Shown piece after piece: positions 48,023 to 60,491 of a stretch of DNA of 64,000 nt. The position numbers and the translations under genes are program-made. Location of the stretch: positions 14,390,074-14,454,073 of the forward strand of contig CM077658.1 in NCBI GenBank assembly GCA_039707465.1, given 5' to 3'. Source of the DNA: Rhabdophis nuchalis (taxonomy: Eukaryota > Chordata > Lepidosauria > Squamata > Natricidae). The stretch's first letter is position 1, and every line of letters starts with the position of its first letter. The notes under the pieces were generated by a model. The model saw nothing but the letters and a program-made list of their open reading frames with translations. It ran no database searches and was not told the origin of the DNA.

Positions 48023-50235
48023 CTGCTAGGTGGGAGAAGAAGAAATAAAAAGCAGAAATGGCACTGGCTGTTGTACGTATTTTGCTGGGCAAATAAAATA
48101 ACAGATTTACAGTTTATTTACAGTTAGAAATAGTGGTATTTCCTGCTCTCAAGGCACCACGGTTTGAATTGTGGAGAGAAATAGAAGGTTAGAGGCACTG
48201 GATTGATGCACACATTAACAAGGTGGTGATTTTCAGAATTGTACAGGAAAAAGAAAAATTGGGAAAGCAAGGTTTTTGGACTCCTTCATGTCAAGCTCTA
48301 GCACAACAACTGGTTACTAAATGTTTATGTTTATGGAAATTCTCAATCATCCAAGTCATGGTTGTCTCAAAGGTTCTTTTGAAAAGGCAACTGGATTTTC
48401 TTGGGGTTTCCCCCCCCCCCTTTGAAGACGTCTCACTTCTCATCCAAGAATAATAATAATAATAATGTTGAATTTATTGACCGCTCCCTCTCCCCACAGG
48501 GACTCGGGGCGGTGCACAGGGAAAATAAAAGCAATAAATATACAAAGTACATACAAATTTAAAACAAATTAAACTTATTCCTGTGCTAAAATCCCTTAAC
48601 TAAAAATTCCCACTAAATATATATGTACATTTAAAAACCCATAGAGAGAGAGACTACCCTAGGCCGGCCAGGCGGAAAAGATGAGTCTTCAATTTCAGGC
48701 GGAAGGAGCGGAGGTCCGTGGTCGTTCTGATATCGGGGGGAAGGTTGTTCCAGAGGGCCGGGCCCGCCACAGAGAGAGCCCTTCCCCAGAACTGAAGAAG
48801 CTTCTTGGATGAGGAGCAAAATGTTTTCAAGGAAAAAACCCGAGAAAGCCCAGTTGCCTTTTGGAAAAAGCCCCGTTGGGTAAACTGTGGTTACCAAAAA
48901 GCCAACTTAGTGCAGCCTTAGAGAAAAATGGCTCAATTCCCATGGAAGCCGTGGGTAAAATATTCTAGTTATTATAGCAACAACTCTAGCAAGTGATGTC
49001 AACTGAATTATAGAACAAAAAGCAGGTACTTCTGATGTACCAAGGACAGATAGCTTTTTGGGTGTCCTTCTGTTAGGATGGCTCTGGAGCCGCATGTGGC
49101 TCTTTCATCCCTCTGCTGCGGCTCCCTGTCACCAGTCAGCTCCACAATTGATAGGGCTTTCGGTTAGGACAGGTAAAGCAAAAAGGATGCCCCAGAAGGA
49201 GGAAACTCTATGGTGGGGGAACCGGACTTCCGGTCAACTCCAGAATTGAATGGGGGGCTTCAGGTTAGGACCTTTGTGCCTCGTTGAGAGTTTCAGGTTG
49301 CCAACCCCAGTTCTATGTCCTTCCCAATGACTAATAAAGGTTCCTTCTTTGATTCCGGCTGCTCCTGATAAACATTTTATTAAGATTCTACGGTTATATT
49401 ATTTACCACTGATTCATGAATCATGAGGATTTTGATAAATCCTGAAACCTGAAAAAGGATTTATTTTCAAAAGGTAAGGAGGTTCCATTTCCCATTTTCA
49501 ATGGTGTACATTTGGAAGCTCTGAGCATCCAAGCATCAATCTGTTGTCATCGTTCAAACTGTGGACCAACTCAGTGATGCTGGCAATTCAAAAAACAAAT
49601 AAATACAGTTCTCACCACAACTGTCTGTGACAGTTTGTCTAGACGCTAGACTAAAGCGTCGGTGGGTTTCCACTGCTCTGTCCAGTAGTGATTGATTAAT
49701 AGGTCTTGGAGATATTAGCTTGTCTTCTTTAGGATCAGTTGCTAAGCTACCAGGTTTCATAGCATTCTGCTGTCACTCCATCAATGGCTGGGAATCTAGA
49801 TCCTTTTTTCTGATGCATCTCCAGAAATGCCTGCTGTTTTCTCCATCAATCAGCCTCCTGGAGAAGTGACTAAATGGCTAATTTGCCAAGCCACTTCAAG
49901 ATCGATCCTTGTGGGAGGACATTGAACATGGGATGAATAATACATTAATTTTTCATTAGCAGTCACAAGTAGGACGTTTTCAGTGAACCTTTTTATTTAC
50001 CTAAACCTCAGCCCAATGCTTCCAAAGAAGGCATTAACGCCAAGAAAGGTGGAAGGAAGAGGAGGAAGGGGATAAACAGCAGCCAGGGGAATGGACTCGG
50101 GTACGGTAGCAATGTCTACCATGTTGAAAAGATAAGAAAGACCAAGTTAGGGACAGATCTTCATGGAGGAAAACTATAGTCAGCAACAACTACAAATTGA
50201 TGGTACATAATATTCTAGCAAATTAATGAGTACCA
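48023..50235. other. Upstream region of C16orf86
   Basis: Contains a LINE end at 48450-48788 (minus) inserted in an older inverted-repeat element (about 48360-48870, 'ctcatccaaga' and 'tcttggatgag'). No further exon of C16orf86 was recognised, though a non-coding first exon is likely near the CpG island at 50990. Confidence 0.45.
48450..48788 (-). mobile_element. LINE 3' end with (AAT)n tail
   Basis: AATAATAAT, then 'ccctctccccacagggactcggggcggtgcacaggg' and the WNDLPPD-type ORF end. Same family as 9649. Confidence 0.7.
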
Positions 50236-50802
50236 ACATGAAGATAGAGAGAGAGAAAGAGAGAGAGAGTGAGAGAGAGAGAAGAGGGAGAGGGAGGGAG
50301 GAAGGAAGGAAAGGGAAAGAAAGAGAGAGAAAGAGGAAGGAAAGGAAGGAAGAGAGAGAGAGAGAAAGGAAAGAACAAAGGAAGGAAGGAAAGAGAGAAG
50401 GAGGGAAGGAAAGAAAGAAGGAAAGAAAGAAAAAGAAAGAAAGAAAAAGAAAAGAGAAAGAGAAGGAAGGAAGGAAAGAGAGACAGAAAGAGAAGGAAAT
50501 AGAGAGAGAAAGAGAGAGAGAAGGAAAGAAAGAAAAGGAAAGAAAAGAGAGAAAGAGAAGGAAGAAAGAGAGAGAAAGAGAGAAAGAAGGAAAGAACAAA
50601 GGAAGGAAGGAAAGAGAGAGAGAGTAGGAAGGAAGGAAAGAGAAGGAAAGAAAGAAAAAGAAAAGAAAGAAAAGGAAAGAAAGAAAAAGAAAAGAGAGAA
50701 AGAGAAGGAAAGAGAGAGAGAAGGAAAAGAGAGAGAGAGAAAAAGAGAGAAGGAAGGAAAGAAAAGGGAAAGAAACCAAAGAGAGAGAAAGAGACGGAAG
50801 GA

Positions 50803-50886
<84 letters not shown>

Positions 50887-50887
50887 A
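50236..50887 (+). repeat. Long polypurine (GA/GGAA/GAAA) tract
   Basis: About 650 bp of nearly uninterrupted A and G: GAGA, GGAAGGAA and AAAG units, ending in a pure (AAAG)n run at 50799-50887. Only scattered pyrimidines break it. It ends about 100 bp before the ENKD1-side CpG island. Confidence 0.95.
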
Positions 50888-50983
50888 AACCGGTGACTGA
50901 GATGGAGGGAAAGGAAGCTCAGCATCTTTCCAAACGCTCCCACTTGGAACCTTTCTAAGCCAGTCCGGTGCAGAGGAAGGAAA

Positions 50984-51160
50984 ACTACAATTCCCAGCAG
51001 CCTCCGGGAAACACTGTTGCTAAGAGACCGGAGGCGGGGAGTCCAACTGTCCGCAGCCGGATTTTTCTCGGCATCGCAGCGAGCGCCGCGCGGGACTGTT
51101 GGAGGGCACCGGCTCCAGAGGTGAGGGGGGGCGGCGGCTTCTCCGGCAAGAGGCGGGGGG
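50984..51160 (+). promoter_or_regulatory. ENKD1 promoter and non-coding first exon, with ZNF143-like motif
   Basis: A small CpG island. ACTACAATTCCCAGCAGCCT at 50984-51003 fits the ACTACAnnTCCC core bound by ZNF143 and THAP11. A donor ccagag|gtgagg at 51120/51121 would end a non-coding first exon of ENKD1. C16orf86 runs the other way, so this may serve both genes. Confidence 0.6.
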
Positions 51161-51702
51161 AGCTGTGCCTGGCATGCACCCAAAGTAGGGAACAGTTCGC
51201 GTGCATGGGGGGGGGGGGGAGAGATCGGGGTCCTTCGGGCCATTCCCTGGGCTTGGAAGGATGGAGGGGGGCTATTGAGGGAGGGGGCTCAGTTGCTGGT
51301 GACACGTGGATTTTGCATTGCCCCCCCCCCCCACGGGACTGGAATCGAGATGCCTGGCGTTGCAATTTCTTATTCACAACAACCCTGCGAGGTAGGACTG
51401 CAAACAACCGGTGGTCCCAGGACCCTCAGCGGCCTGGCTGGGGAGGGGGGGGGGACCTGAAAAGCAGGACTTTTCCAGCTACCCATACTTGTTGAGAGTT
51501 GAAGGGCAGACAAATGGAATAAATTTGCTAAATTCACTCAAGGATCTGCTGGTTGTTGTTGTTACAGTTGTTATATTGTGTCCCGTCTCCACTATTCCCC
51601 AGATGTTGCGATGGTTCGTTTTTGAGTGGAAGGATCCTTCTGGATCAGATTGGGGCTGTATCTAGAAAAGGGGCCAAGGATGAAAGTTTGCCACTGTTTG
51701 CA

Positions 51703-51705
<3 letters not shown>

Positions 51706-51790
<85 letters not shown>
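51706..51790 (+). repeat. (CT)n(GT)n microsatellite
   Basis: About 56 bp of CT repeats run directly into about 28 bp of GT repeats, in ENKD1 5' intron sequence. Confidence 0.95.
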
Positions 51791-52554
51791 CACTTGCTAA
51801 ATTCACTCAAGGATCTGCATTCATGCAACACGCTGAACAATAAACTTACTAAACTAACCATACCGGCTACGTTTTCCTGAGCCACAAACCAGCCAACCGT
51901 GGTTTCCCCTGCATATCTGGACCAGGAGAATTCGGCAAAACTCTGCTGCTAGCATATTTTTTATGACTGGGATGTATTGTTTATCTTGGTTGATTCGGTT
52001 GTTGAGATCAGGATGGGAAACAATAAAAATGCAAGACACTGTGAATTATTTTGCTGACTGATTTTGTTCTGAGGGGTCCTTGAGGGTCTCTGAGCTTGTT
52101 TTTTTGCAGGCGTTTCATTAGCCAAACTGGGTAACATCATCAATGCTACCCATAGTAAGGAGTGCAGTTTGCTGTCACTTTTTATTATGGTGTTTGGTAG
52201 TTTCTTGTTTGGGGTATTGATCGTTGGTCTGGCGTTAATTTTTGGAGTTAAATCTATGCTGATCTGGGTGCTGATTGCTGGCGGAGAGGTGCTTGTATCC
52301 TTTTGTTCCCTTTTTGAGGTAGTTGATGGTTTCCTTTGAATAATCTGTAGATGTTGCTAATCTGTAGATGAGTAGCTATGCTTTCCACCTGCCTCATAGC
52401 AAACCTTAGGTAGGCAGGTCAGTTTTCCCCACCAACTGCAACCTAGTCTCAAGATTCCAAATGCATCCATTAGCCCTTGCAAGGTAAGGGCTCCTGTTGC
52501 ATCCCCCAACCTATCTGAGTCAAGGTTCCTGCTAGATATTTAGGGGATTTTTCT

Positions 52555-53235
52555 TGTTGTTATTATTAGCGAAGTCGTGTCCGACCCATCGCGACCCCTT
52601 GGACAACGTTCCTCCAGGCCTTCCTACCATCTACCATCCTCTGGAGTCCATTTAAGCTCACGCCTACTGCTTCAGTGACTCCATCCAGCCACCTCATTCT
52701 CTGCCATCCCCTTCTTCTTTCCCAGCATGAGGCTCTTCTCCAGGGAGTCCTTCTTCCTTCTCATTAGGTGGCCAAAGGATTTGAGTTTCCTCTTCAGGAT
52801 CTGGCCTTCTAAAGAGCAGTCAAGGTGGATCTCCTCTAGGACTGACCTGTTTGATCACCTTGCAGTCCAAGGGATTCGCAGGAACCTTCTCCAGCATCAT
52901 AGTTCAAAGGCCTCCATTCTTTGGCACTCAGCCTTTCTCGTGGTCCAACTTTCACGCCCATCCATTGCAACTGGGAAAACCATCGCCTTGACTAGACGCA
53001 CCTCTGTTATCAGGATGATGCCTCTGCTTTTTAGTCTGCTGTCTAGATTTGCCATCGCTTTCCTCCCCAGGAGCAAGCCTCTTTTAATTTCTTGGCCGCA
53101 GTTCCCATCTGCGGTGATCTTGGAGCCCAGGAAAATCAAATCTGTCACTTCCTCCATTTCTTCCCCATCTATTTGCCAGGAATTGAGAGGGCCGGATGCC
53201 ATGATCTTAGTTTTCTGCACACTTACACCAGCGTA
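52555..53235 (-). mobile_element. Bov-B (RTE) LINE 3' end
   Basis: The minus-strand frame at 53220-52897 encodes a Bov-B reverse transcriptase segment (IFLGSKITADG and EIKRGLLLGRKAM motifs). The frame then breaks, and the downstream part runs to 'gcgatgggtcggacacgacttcg' and the tail. Bov-B is the family shared by squamates and ruminants. Confidence 0.9.
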
Positions 53236-54564
53236 AAGTTGGCCTTACCCAGCAGGTTCCCCAGGTTGTAACCACCTGCCCTCCAAACATCGGTTGCAAA
53301 AGGGCCTCTTTCTTTCCGCTTTTAGCTGCTGGCAGTCCCACCACTTCAAGCCAGCCAGCCTCCCAACTGTATGTTTATACTGTACTTTCTTAAAACAGCC
53401 GTTTACCCTCCAAGCTGTCAGAATAAACATCTCTATGCTGGGCCTGGAATGAGGCCAAGCGTTAATCCTTCTTCTCTTTCTCCTCCTCCTTTCTCCTCTT
53501 TGTGAGAGGAAAAGCATTTGGCTGCTAATACTGAGACTGGCCTGATGCTGTGCCAGCCAGCTATTGTCTTTATGCAAAATCGGGGATCAACCATTTGCAT
53601 TTCGCTTCTCCTAGGTACAGAGGAAGGCATGGAAGATATTTAAATTTTGCTTTCAGAATGGTCCAAGGGAAGTTCAGAGGCAGTTGCGGTTCTGCTCACT
53701 GTCTTTGTGCCTGACTAACTGCATAGGCAGCTTCCTGATATCCGCTGACAGATAACACCCATCGCAGATATCTGTTTTTAGGAATCTCCTAGCTTTAAAA
53801 GAATGAACCCTGAGTCTGTTATCAGGACTGGAGCTTGTGAATATTGGATTGAGTTACATCTGGAGGACCACAAGAGATTCATTTGCTATTCTGGGCATGA
53901 TTGAGAAACATAATGTACGAATAATACGATAGAAGGGAAGGGAAATATATCTAGCTAGCGGGATAGCCGTGTTTTGCTACGAAACTGTGTGATTTGGCTT
54001 GATACATTTGACACTTAAAGCTTGAAAGTTAATGTCGAATGTGTAATTCCTTAGCATCAGAGGCAACTGGCAGTTGGAACAGAGTTCTTTTCAGGTGGGG
54101 AGGGGGAGTTGAATCCCTAAACTCTCAGCCCATGGGCGAGATGAGTCACGCGCTGGCCGTGCCCACATAAAGCAACTGGCAGTTGGAACAGAGTTCCTTT
54201 CAGGTGGGGAGGGGGAGTAGAACCCCTAACCCCTGAACATCGACGCATGTTAATATAATACTGTATAAAAACATACCAATCATCTGATGGTTGTTTTGAC
54301 AAATCCTTTCTTAAGGAGAACCTAGAAGCAAAGAGGGATGTATGTGCTGAATTTCAAGTTTGTAGGCTTGATGAAGACATTTTCACCCTTTAATGATACA
54401 GTGGTTGATGACTGCATTTTAAAAAAATTCTAAACTTCTTCCTTCCAGCTGCCCACTCACACATTATCCATGGTTCCATAGCAAACTCGGTTCTCATTTG
54501 CAACAGGTCCCCCAGAAGATGAGATTTTGCCATTCCTGGTTAGAATCTACAAAGTAAGGTGGAG

Positions 54565-57288
54565 ATGTCGGAAGGTCCATCTAGGATCACAGGTCCCATT
54601 CCTCCAGATCCCAACCTGTGTCCGGATTATTACAGACGCCCACTTTCAGGTCAGTGTCTGGGACTCTTACAAAGTCTGTTCACTGCAATAAACCTGTACT
54701 CCATCTGTAGCTTGCATGTTTTGTCTTCCTACATCTAAAAGGGGTGCGATTAAAAACGCTGAGCTTGTCTGCCAGAAAACCGACAGCTCCGGTTCAAGAT
54801 CCAAAGCATTAGCGATGGGGTGAGCCCCCGTTCCTTGCCTCAGCTCCTCCTGCCCACCTAGCAGTTTGAAAGCAGGCAAATGCGAGTAGATAAATAGGTA
54901 CCACTTTGGCGGGAAGGTTCTGTGCACCTCGGCATGCAGTCATGTTGGCCACATGAACACAGAAAATGTCTTCGGCCAATGCTGGATCCCTCGGCCATGG
55001 AGATGAGCCACGTGCCTAAGAATCAGTCCCGACTGGACAGAGGAAGCCTTTACCTTCCTACATCCACTATGAAACGGAGGGAACTCTTGGATTGTTTGTT
55101 GAGAGTGATGAGGGCTCTGTGTTGGAGGCAGAGGGGGGGCCAGAGCCGTATGCCAGTTATCAGCTGCCTTCGGAGTCAGACATCAGTGAGGCAGATGAAC
55201 AGCTGGAGCCTGTTCCCAGTGTGTGCATGCCCAGAGTTGCCAGACGAAGGGAACATCTAAGGAACGGGTCAACTTGGGAGTGAGGCCATAGGTGGACGAT
55301 GAATGGCCCTTCCCAGGGGAAATAAAAGAGCGAAAGGGGAGTGGAGTTTGCAGGAGACAATTAGTTCGCTTCATTGGTTTGTGACTCTCCAAGACTCCTT
55401 GCCAAGTTCTGCAGATATCGGGACTGGCAGCTCTCCAAGCCAGATAAGGTCTGTGACTGTAAATCCTCCCTGGAAAGACTTTGTGAATGAGAGGAATTCA
55501 CAGTAACTTAATAAAAAGGGGTTTTTGTCAGGGCAAGGAATCTGCTTTGTGGTTTGGGGAAGCCTCGGTCAGAACAGATTCTGAGAATCTTCGGCAGCCA
55601 AAGCCACTGGTTCTGCTCTTCAGCCACTGACCCTTACCTGGTTTTTCTCTTTTGGTGTCTCTAGCGCGAGGGAGGCTGGAAGGGAACTCCCTGAAGTTGG
55701 ATTTGCTTCCTGGCCCCATCCCGCCAGAGTTCAGCCTCTACCCTGGGTGCTACAGCGCTCGCTGCCCATCCCCTCCTCCACGGATTAAGCCCAACGCCAA
55801 GGACATCTTGGAGAGGGGACAAAAGGGCACCGTCGGAGTTCTCCTGAAGCTAGATGAGCTCTCCTTCTTTGAGGAACTGAGGCCCAGACGTAAGTGGGGG
55901 ATAGCTGCCATAGTTCCTCAGGCCCGCTCCGCCTTCTGCTCTGTGGAGCAGTCATGGCCAGGAGGCCTCCAGAGGACATCCCAAAGAGCCCTTCTTTTTC
56001 CTCCGGTGTAGGCCGGGACCACAAAGACCACGAGAAGGAGAACCTGAGGCGCATGAGAGAGATCCAGCGGAAGTGCCGAGAGAAAGAACAGGCCCGGCAG
56101 CTGAGCCAACCCAAGCCGGTGAAGGCCCTCTGGAAGTCCCAGAAGTATGAAAATGTGGAATCCAAAGTCAAGGCGAAGTTGCAGGTGCCGTTCTTGGCTT
56201 CCCTTCATTAATGCCGTCGAGAAACAGTCCGGCACATCCGTTAAAGTGAGGGGTGAGCAGCTACGGGTTCGCCCAGGTTCGGGAGAACCCCTAGCTAGCT
56301 TTATGGCCGGTTTGGAGAACCTCCAAATCCCACCCCTGGCTGGAGTTGGGGCAACTGAATGGAGCTGAGTGTTTACTGGCCAGATGCCCTTCCTGTCCCC
56401 AATGCAGAGCTTTGCTCAGCAGATATACCGTATTTTTTGGAGTATAAGACGCACCTTTTTCCCTCAAAAAAGAGGCTGAAAATCTGGGAGCGTCTGATGC
56501 ACTGAATGCAGCATTTTTGGCCTCCTGAAACACCGCCTTTCGGAGGCTTCCAGAGTGCTTCCTGGGGCTGGGGAGGGGGAAAATGACTGAAAAACAGGCC
56601 GTTTCTTTGCTCTATTTTGCCCCCCCCCCAGCCCCCAGGGTTACTCTATAAGCCTCCTAAAGGCTATGCATGCACTTTTTTTCTGACAAAAAAACGGGCC
56701 CGTTTTTGAAAAAAAATGGGCTATTTTTTGCTCATTTTTGCCCCCACCCCCACCCCCCAGGATTACTCTACAAGCCTCGTAAAGGCTATTCATGCCCTTT
56801 TTTTTTGGGAAAACAAACAAACAAACAAACTGGCCCATTTTCACGAAAAACGGGCCGTTTTTTGGAGGTCTGCAGAGTGCAAAAACTTTTTAATTTGCCT
56901 CTTCAAAACCTTGGTGCGTCTTACACTCCGAAAAAATATCCAGTATTCTTCATTGTGCCCAGAGGGGGAAATATCTGCCTCTACCTAGGATTGAACTCAG
57001 AGCCTCCTGATTAGGAGGTGAGAGCGCCACTTCGAGGCCACCGCGCCCCTCTGCTTTGTTAGATGAGGATCTGGAGTTTTCCCCATCTTTTCTCCAGTAG
57101 CTCTTCCTTCTCTTTCGGGGTTTCGCAGGAAGGTCCCAGCCCGCCCCATCCAGAAGCCCAGAAGTACTTGAGAGCTTATTCTCGCTGTGGCACGGGAATT
57201 CGCCCACGGCCATCGCCCCTCCTGGAGCCTTTCCGGTTGCGGGAATTGGATTTAGGAGGTGCTCCGGCTCAGAACGGGAACGGCAAGG

Positions 57289-57322
<34 letters not shown>

Positions 57323-59873
57323 TGGGTGTGTGGGTGTGTACAAGCAGTCCCCGACTTACAACAGTTCATGGAGTGACCATTCAAAGTTACAGCAGCCCTG
57401 AAAACAGTGACTTAGGACAGACTCCAAGGCCCCTTCCAACTCCGTTACTGTTTTTACGAATGCAGACGTCCTATTGAACCCACTGAATGAGGATGGGGGA
57501 GCCCATAGTTGACACCCGGACCTCCCAAAGCCCTTTCGGGCAGCCTATTGGCTCCAAGACCGTGATCCACCCCTGCAGGAAACCATGATTAAACAGCCAT
57601 GCCTTGGCCCAGTGGGTGGATCTGGCCGTTTCTGGGTTGCCACCATCCAGAAGCTCCCAGCTTGTTAGCGTCGCCGTCTTTCTTTCCGTTCCAGGGACCA
57701 GAGAACAGCAGGAAGGTGGATTTCGTCAGCCACAACGCCCAGAATGCGAAACGCGCCTCCCTGCAGCGCTCCCGTTCCCTGCAGTCCATCAACAAAGTCC
57801 TGGAGCAGAAGCAGAAAGATCTGGAAGAGTACAACACCAAGCAGAAAGGGCACCTCCCCCAATAGTAAGCTCTCTCCGGGCTGGCGGAGGTGATACGGCC
57901 GGCCTGTCTAGAGGGTGGCAGATATGGGAGCGGCTGCGCTGTGCTTCGGCAGAGAGCAAGCAGCCGCCGCCTGGAAGCTTTAGAGAGCCCCTCCTGCCTG
58001 GTCGTTCAGCGGCTCAGAGCATGTCCAAGTCAGCTTTGGAAACCACTGTCTGCTTAGCTACATGGGTGCTAGAAACTGAAATTGGTACTTTTGGATCCAG
58101 TTTCAAAAAGGGGCTTCAAAAAAAGTCCCCCCACCCTCCTTCCTTGCTTCCTTCCCCCTCCCTCTCTTTTCTTCCCCCTCCCTCCCTCCCTTCCCATTCC
58201 CTCCTTCCTTCTTCCTCCCTCCCTCCCCCTCTTTCCTCCCTCCCTCCCTTCCCTCTCTCCCTTTTCTTCTCCCTCCCTCCTTCCTTCCTTGCTTCTTCCC
58301 TTCCTCCTTCCTCCCTCCCTCCCCCTTTCCTCCCGCCCTCCCTTCCCTCCATCCCTTTTCTTCTCCCTCCCTCCCTCCCTTCCTTCTTCCTCCCTCCCCC
58401 TTTCCTCCCTCCCTCCCTTTTCTCCTCCCAACTTCCCACCCCCTCCCTCTCTCCCTCCCTCCCTCCCTTCCTTCCTTCCTCCCTCCCTTCCTTCCTCCCT
58501 TCCTTCTTCCTCCCTCCCCCTTTCCTCCCTCCCTCCCTTTTCTTCTCCCAACTTCCCACCCTCTCCCTCCCTCCCTCCCTCCCTCCCTCCCTCCCTCCCT
58601 CCCTCCCTCCCTTCCTTCCTTCCTCTGTCCCTTCCGGTCTCTGCTTTATTTATTCTTATAAGTGACTTCTACTTTTCTGCTCTATGTAGCCTGATTGAGC
58701 GGAAGGACCACTGGCGCAAAGAAGCCGAGGAGCGCCTGCGGAACGCACCCGATCCTGACACGCCGCCTGGCCATGCCATGATGCCCGAGAACCAGCGCCT
58801 GGAAACCCTCAAGAACCTCAAAGAGAGTAAGAAGGGTGGCGGTGAAACACACACACAACCAGGATGAGGAAAGAGCTAGGGGTTATGCTAAGGGTAGGAT
58901 TAGGCGCCAGGTGCTCCATTCTCCTCTTCCTTGCCTTACCGAGTTTTTAATCTCTTGAAATTTAAACAGAGGGTGGATTTACTCTTTAAGATACAAGGAA
59001 CGTGTTCGCGGCCAGCCAGAGTTTTCAAAACCCCGCTGTTGTCTTATAAGCGTAATAGGGAACCAAGGATTGGTCTCATGCGTGGTGCTGAGCCGTGATT
59101 CACACAATCGTGGTTCATTGAACCTCACACATCGCTGACTAGTGGGGTACAGTACGACGCGGCCAACCATGAAACCTGGCTCACAAATCCAAATGGCCAA
59201 GTTCACACAACCACCGACACCAGAACCAAATAAACCCCATTATGGCTTGGGGCAAAGGGAGTGGCTCAGTGACTAAGTTGCTGAGCTTGTCGATCAGAAA
59301 GGTCGGCAGTTCAGCGGGTTCGAATCCCTAGCACCGCGTAACAGAGTGAGCTCCCGTTACTGGTCCCAACTTCTGCCAACCTAGCAGTTTGAAAGCACAT
59401 AAAAAATGCAAGTAGAAAAAGAGGAACCACCTTTGGTGGGAAGGTAACAGCGTTCCGTGCGTCTTCGGCATTAAGTCATGCCGGCCACAGGACCCCGGAG
59501 TCGTCTTCGGACAGCACTGGCTCTTCGGCTTTGTAATGGAGATAAGCACCACCCTCTAGAGTCGGGAACAACTAGCACGTATGTGCGAGGGGAACCTTTA
59601 CCTTTATGGCTTGGTGCAATACATTGACGGGTCAACGGGTCGCTGAAGAACACCGGCTGTCAGAATTGTCCATTGATGGTGCTCCTTTTTCTCCCAAATC
59701 TCTCCTCTGTAGGCCAAGAGAAGCTCTTGAAGGACCTCGTGTTGCTTCCCGTGAGAGTCGATACTCTGAGTGTCCAAACTCGGCGAGTTTCTTTAGAGAA
59801 GAAGCTGTCCCAGATCGAGGAGGCCCTCAAAATCTTCTCCCGACCCAAAGTCTTCGTCAAGTTGGACTCCTAA
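54565..59873 (+). CDS. ENKD1: Enkurin domain-containing protein 1
   Basis: Seven coding exons, 54565-54649, 55665-55889, 56012-56184, 57129-57287, 57695-57864, 58690-58826 and 59713-59873, join in phase to 369 residues (human 346). The N-terminus (EGPSRITGPIPPDP) and the RLEGNSLKLDLL, DHKDHEKENLRRMREIQ and RAYSRCGTG segments match human ENKD1. The enkurin domain fills the last 100 or so residues and ends IFSRPKVFVKLDS. The charged middle region (about 104-160) is likely helical and microtubule-binding. ENKD1 is a microtubule- and centriole/cilium-associated protein. The start exon is preceded by a probable acceptor (gcaacag, near 54507), linking it to the non-coding exon at 51120. AATAAA is at 60271-60276. 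Intron 5 holds a polypyrimidine tract of about 490 bp. Confidence 0.96.
54805..55065 (+). mobile_element. Truncated squamate SINE in ENKD1 intron 1
   Basis: Lacks the tRNA head. Recognised by 'ctcctgcccacctagcagtttgaaagc', 'agtcatgttggccacatgaacac' and 'ggaagcctttacctt'. Confidence 0.65.
55066..55560 (+). repeat. Possible LTR-retroelement remnant
   Basis: An acidic open frame (to 55283, ending RRREHLRNGSTWE) is followed by 'ggaaataaaagagcg' and 'aataaaaaggggtttttgtcag'. The shape suggests the 3' end of a retroelement plus LTR, but I see no partner copy or paired LTR. Confidence 0.25.
56428..56943. mobile_element. TIR DNA transposon in ENKD1 intron 3
   Basis: Left end CCGTATTTTTTGGAGTATAA (then GACGCACC), right end its decayed inverse, flanked by TA. 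The interior is poly-A/T rich with repeated 'aaacgggcc' blocks. The ends resemble those of 46105-46358. Confidence 0.7.
58135..58625 (+). repeat. Polypyrimidine CCT/CCCTT tract in ENKD1 intron 5
   Basis: CCCTCCCT, CCTTCCTT and TTTCTTCTCC units over about 490 bp. Two longer blocks are duplicated (about 58395-58445 and 58515-58565, each ending 'ctcccaacttcccacc'). It stops 65 bp before exon 6. Confidence 0.95.
59235..59606 (+). mobile_element. tRNA-headed squamate SINE in ENKD1 intron 6
   Basis: Full-length copy of the 13634 family with the B-box-like 'ggttcgaatccc' and the 'cacgtatgtgcgaggggaacc' end. Confidence 0.85.
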
Positions 59874-60357
59874 GCACAGAGGCCGTTTTGCCTGTGGCCT
59901 CTCCAGCCTCTTGCGTTCAACTCACAATTGGCTTTGCTTCCTACCACGGGGGCTCCTGCAATGTTTGTCTTGTTGCGTTGTCCGTTGTTCTTGCTGTAAG
60001 CCCCGATTCTTTTCAGCACGAGGAAGCAAGTCCTTGTGTTTTCTTCAGGCATGAGAAATCAGTGCAAGCAGTTAAGGGTGAAGACTTGGAAGGGTGAAAG
60101 CTGGAACCCAAGAGCTTTTGATGGGCCAAGAGAGCTGCTTCCCAAATATAGGAAACCTTCTCAAGAAGGTCTTCTCTTTCAAGCAAAGGGAATGTTTTAC
60201 TATATATATTTTTTATAAGTACACATCCTCAGTGAGTTTTTAAACTGAAACGGTTGGACAGTTTTAGATAAATAAAGCATGTTTTGAAAGCGAAGTTGGA
60301 AGTTGCGAGGGCCTTCTTGAGTAATTCTGAACAATTCTTCAACTTTGGCCATGTCAG

Positions 60358-60491
60358 TCTTCCTTCTCCCTCTCCCTCTCCTTCTCCTTCTCCCTCTCTT
60401 TCTCCTCCTTCTCCTTCTCCTTCTCCTTCTCCCTCTCCCTCTCCCTCTCCCTCTCCTTCTCCCTCTCTTTCTCCTCCTTCTCCTTCTCCTA
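60358..60491 (+). repeat. (CTCCTT)n microsatellite
   Basis: CTCCCTCTCCTT hexamer-like units just past the ENKD1 polyadenylation signal. Confidence 0.95.

Noticed and set aside
50215..51243. 342-codon minus-strand frame and its overlapping companions
   Set aside because: Almost all of it is the complement of the polypurine tract (Phe/Ser/Leu). It has no domain and no codon structure.
57604..58665. 353-codon open frame on the plus strand
   Set aside because: It runs through ENKD1 exon 5 in the wrong phase and then translates the CCT-rich intron repeat as Ser/Pro/Leu. Exon 5 is conserved in the other frame.
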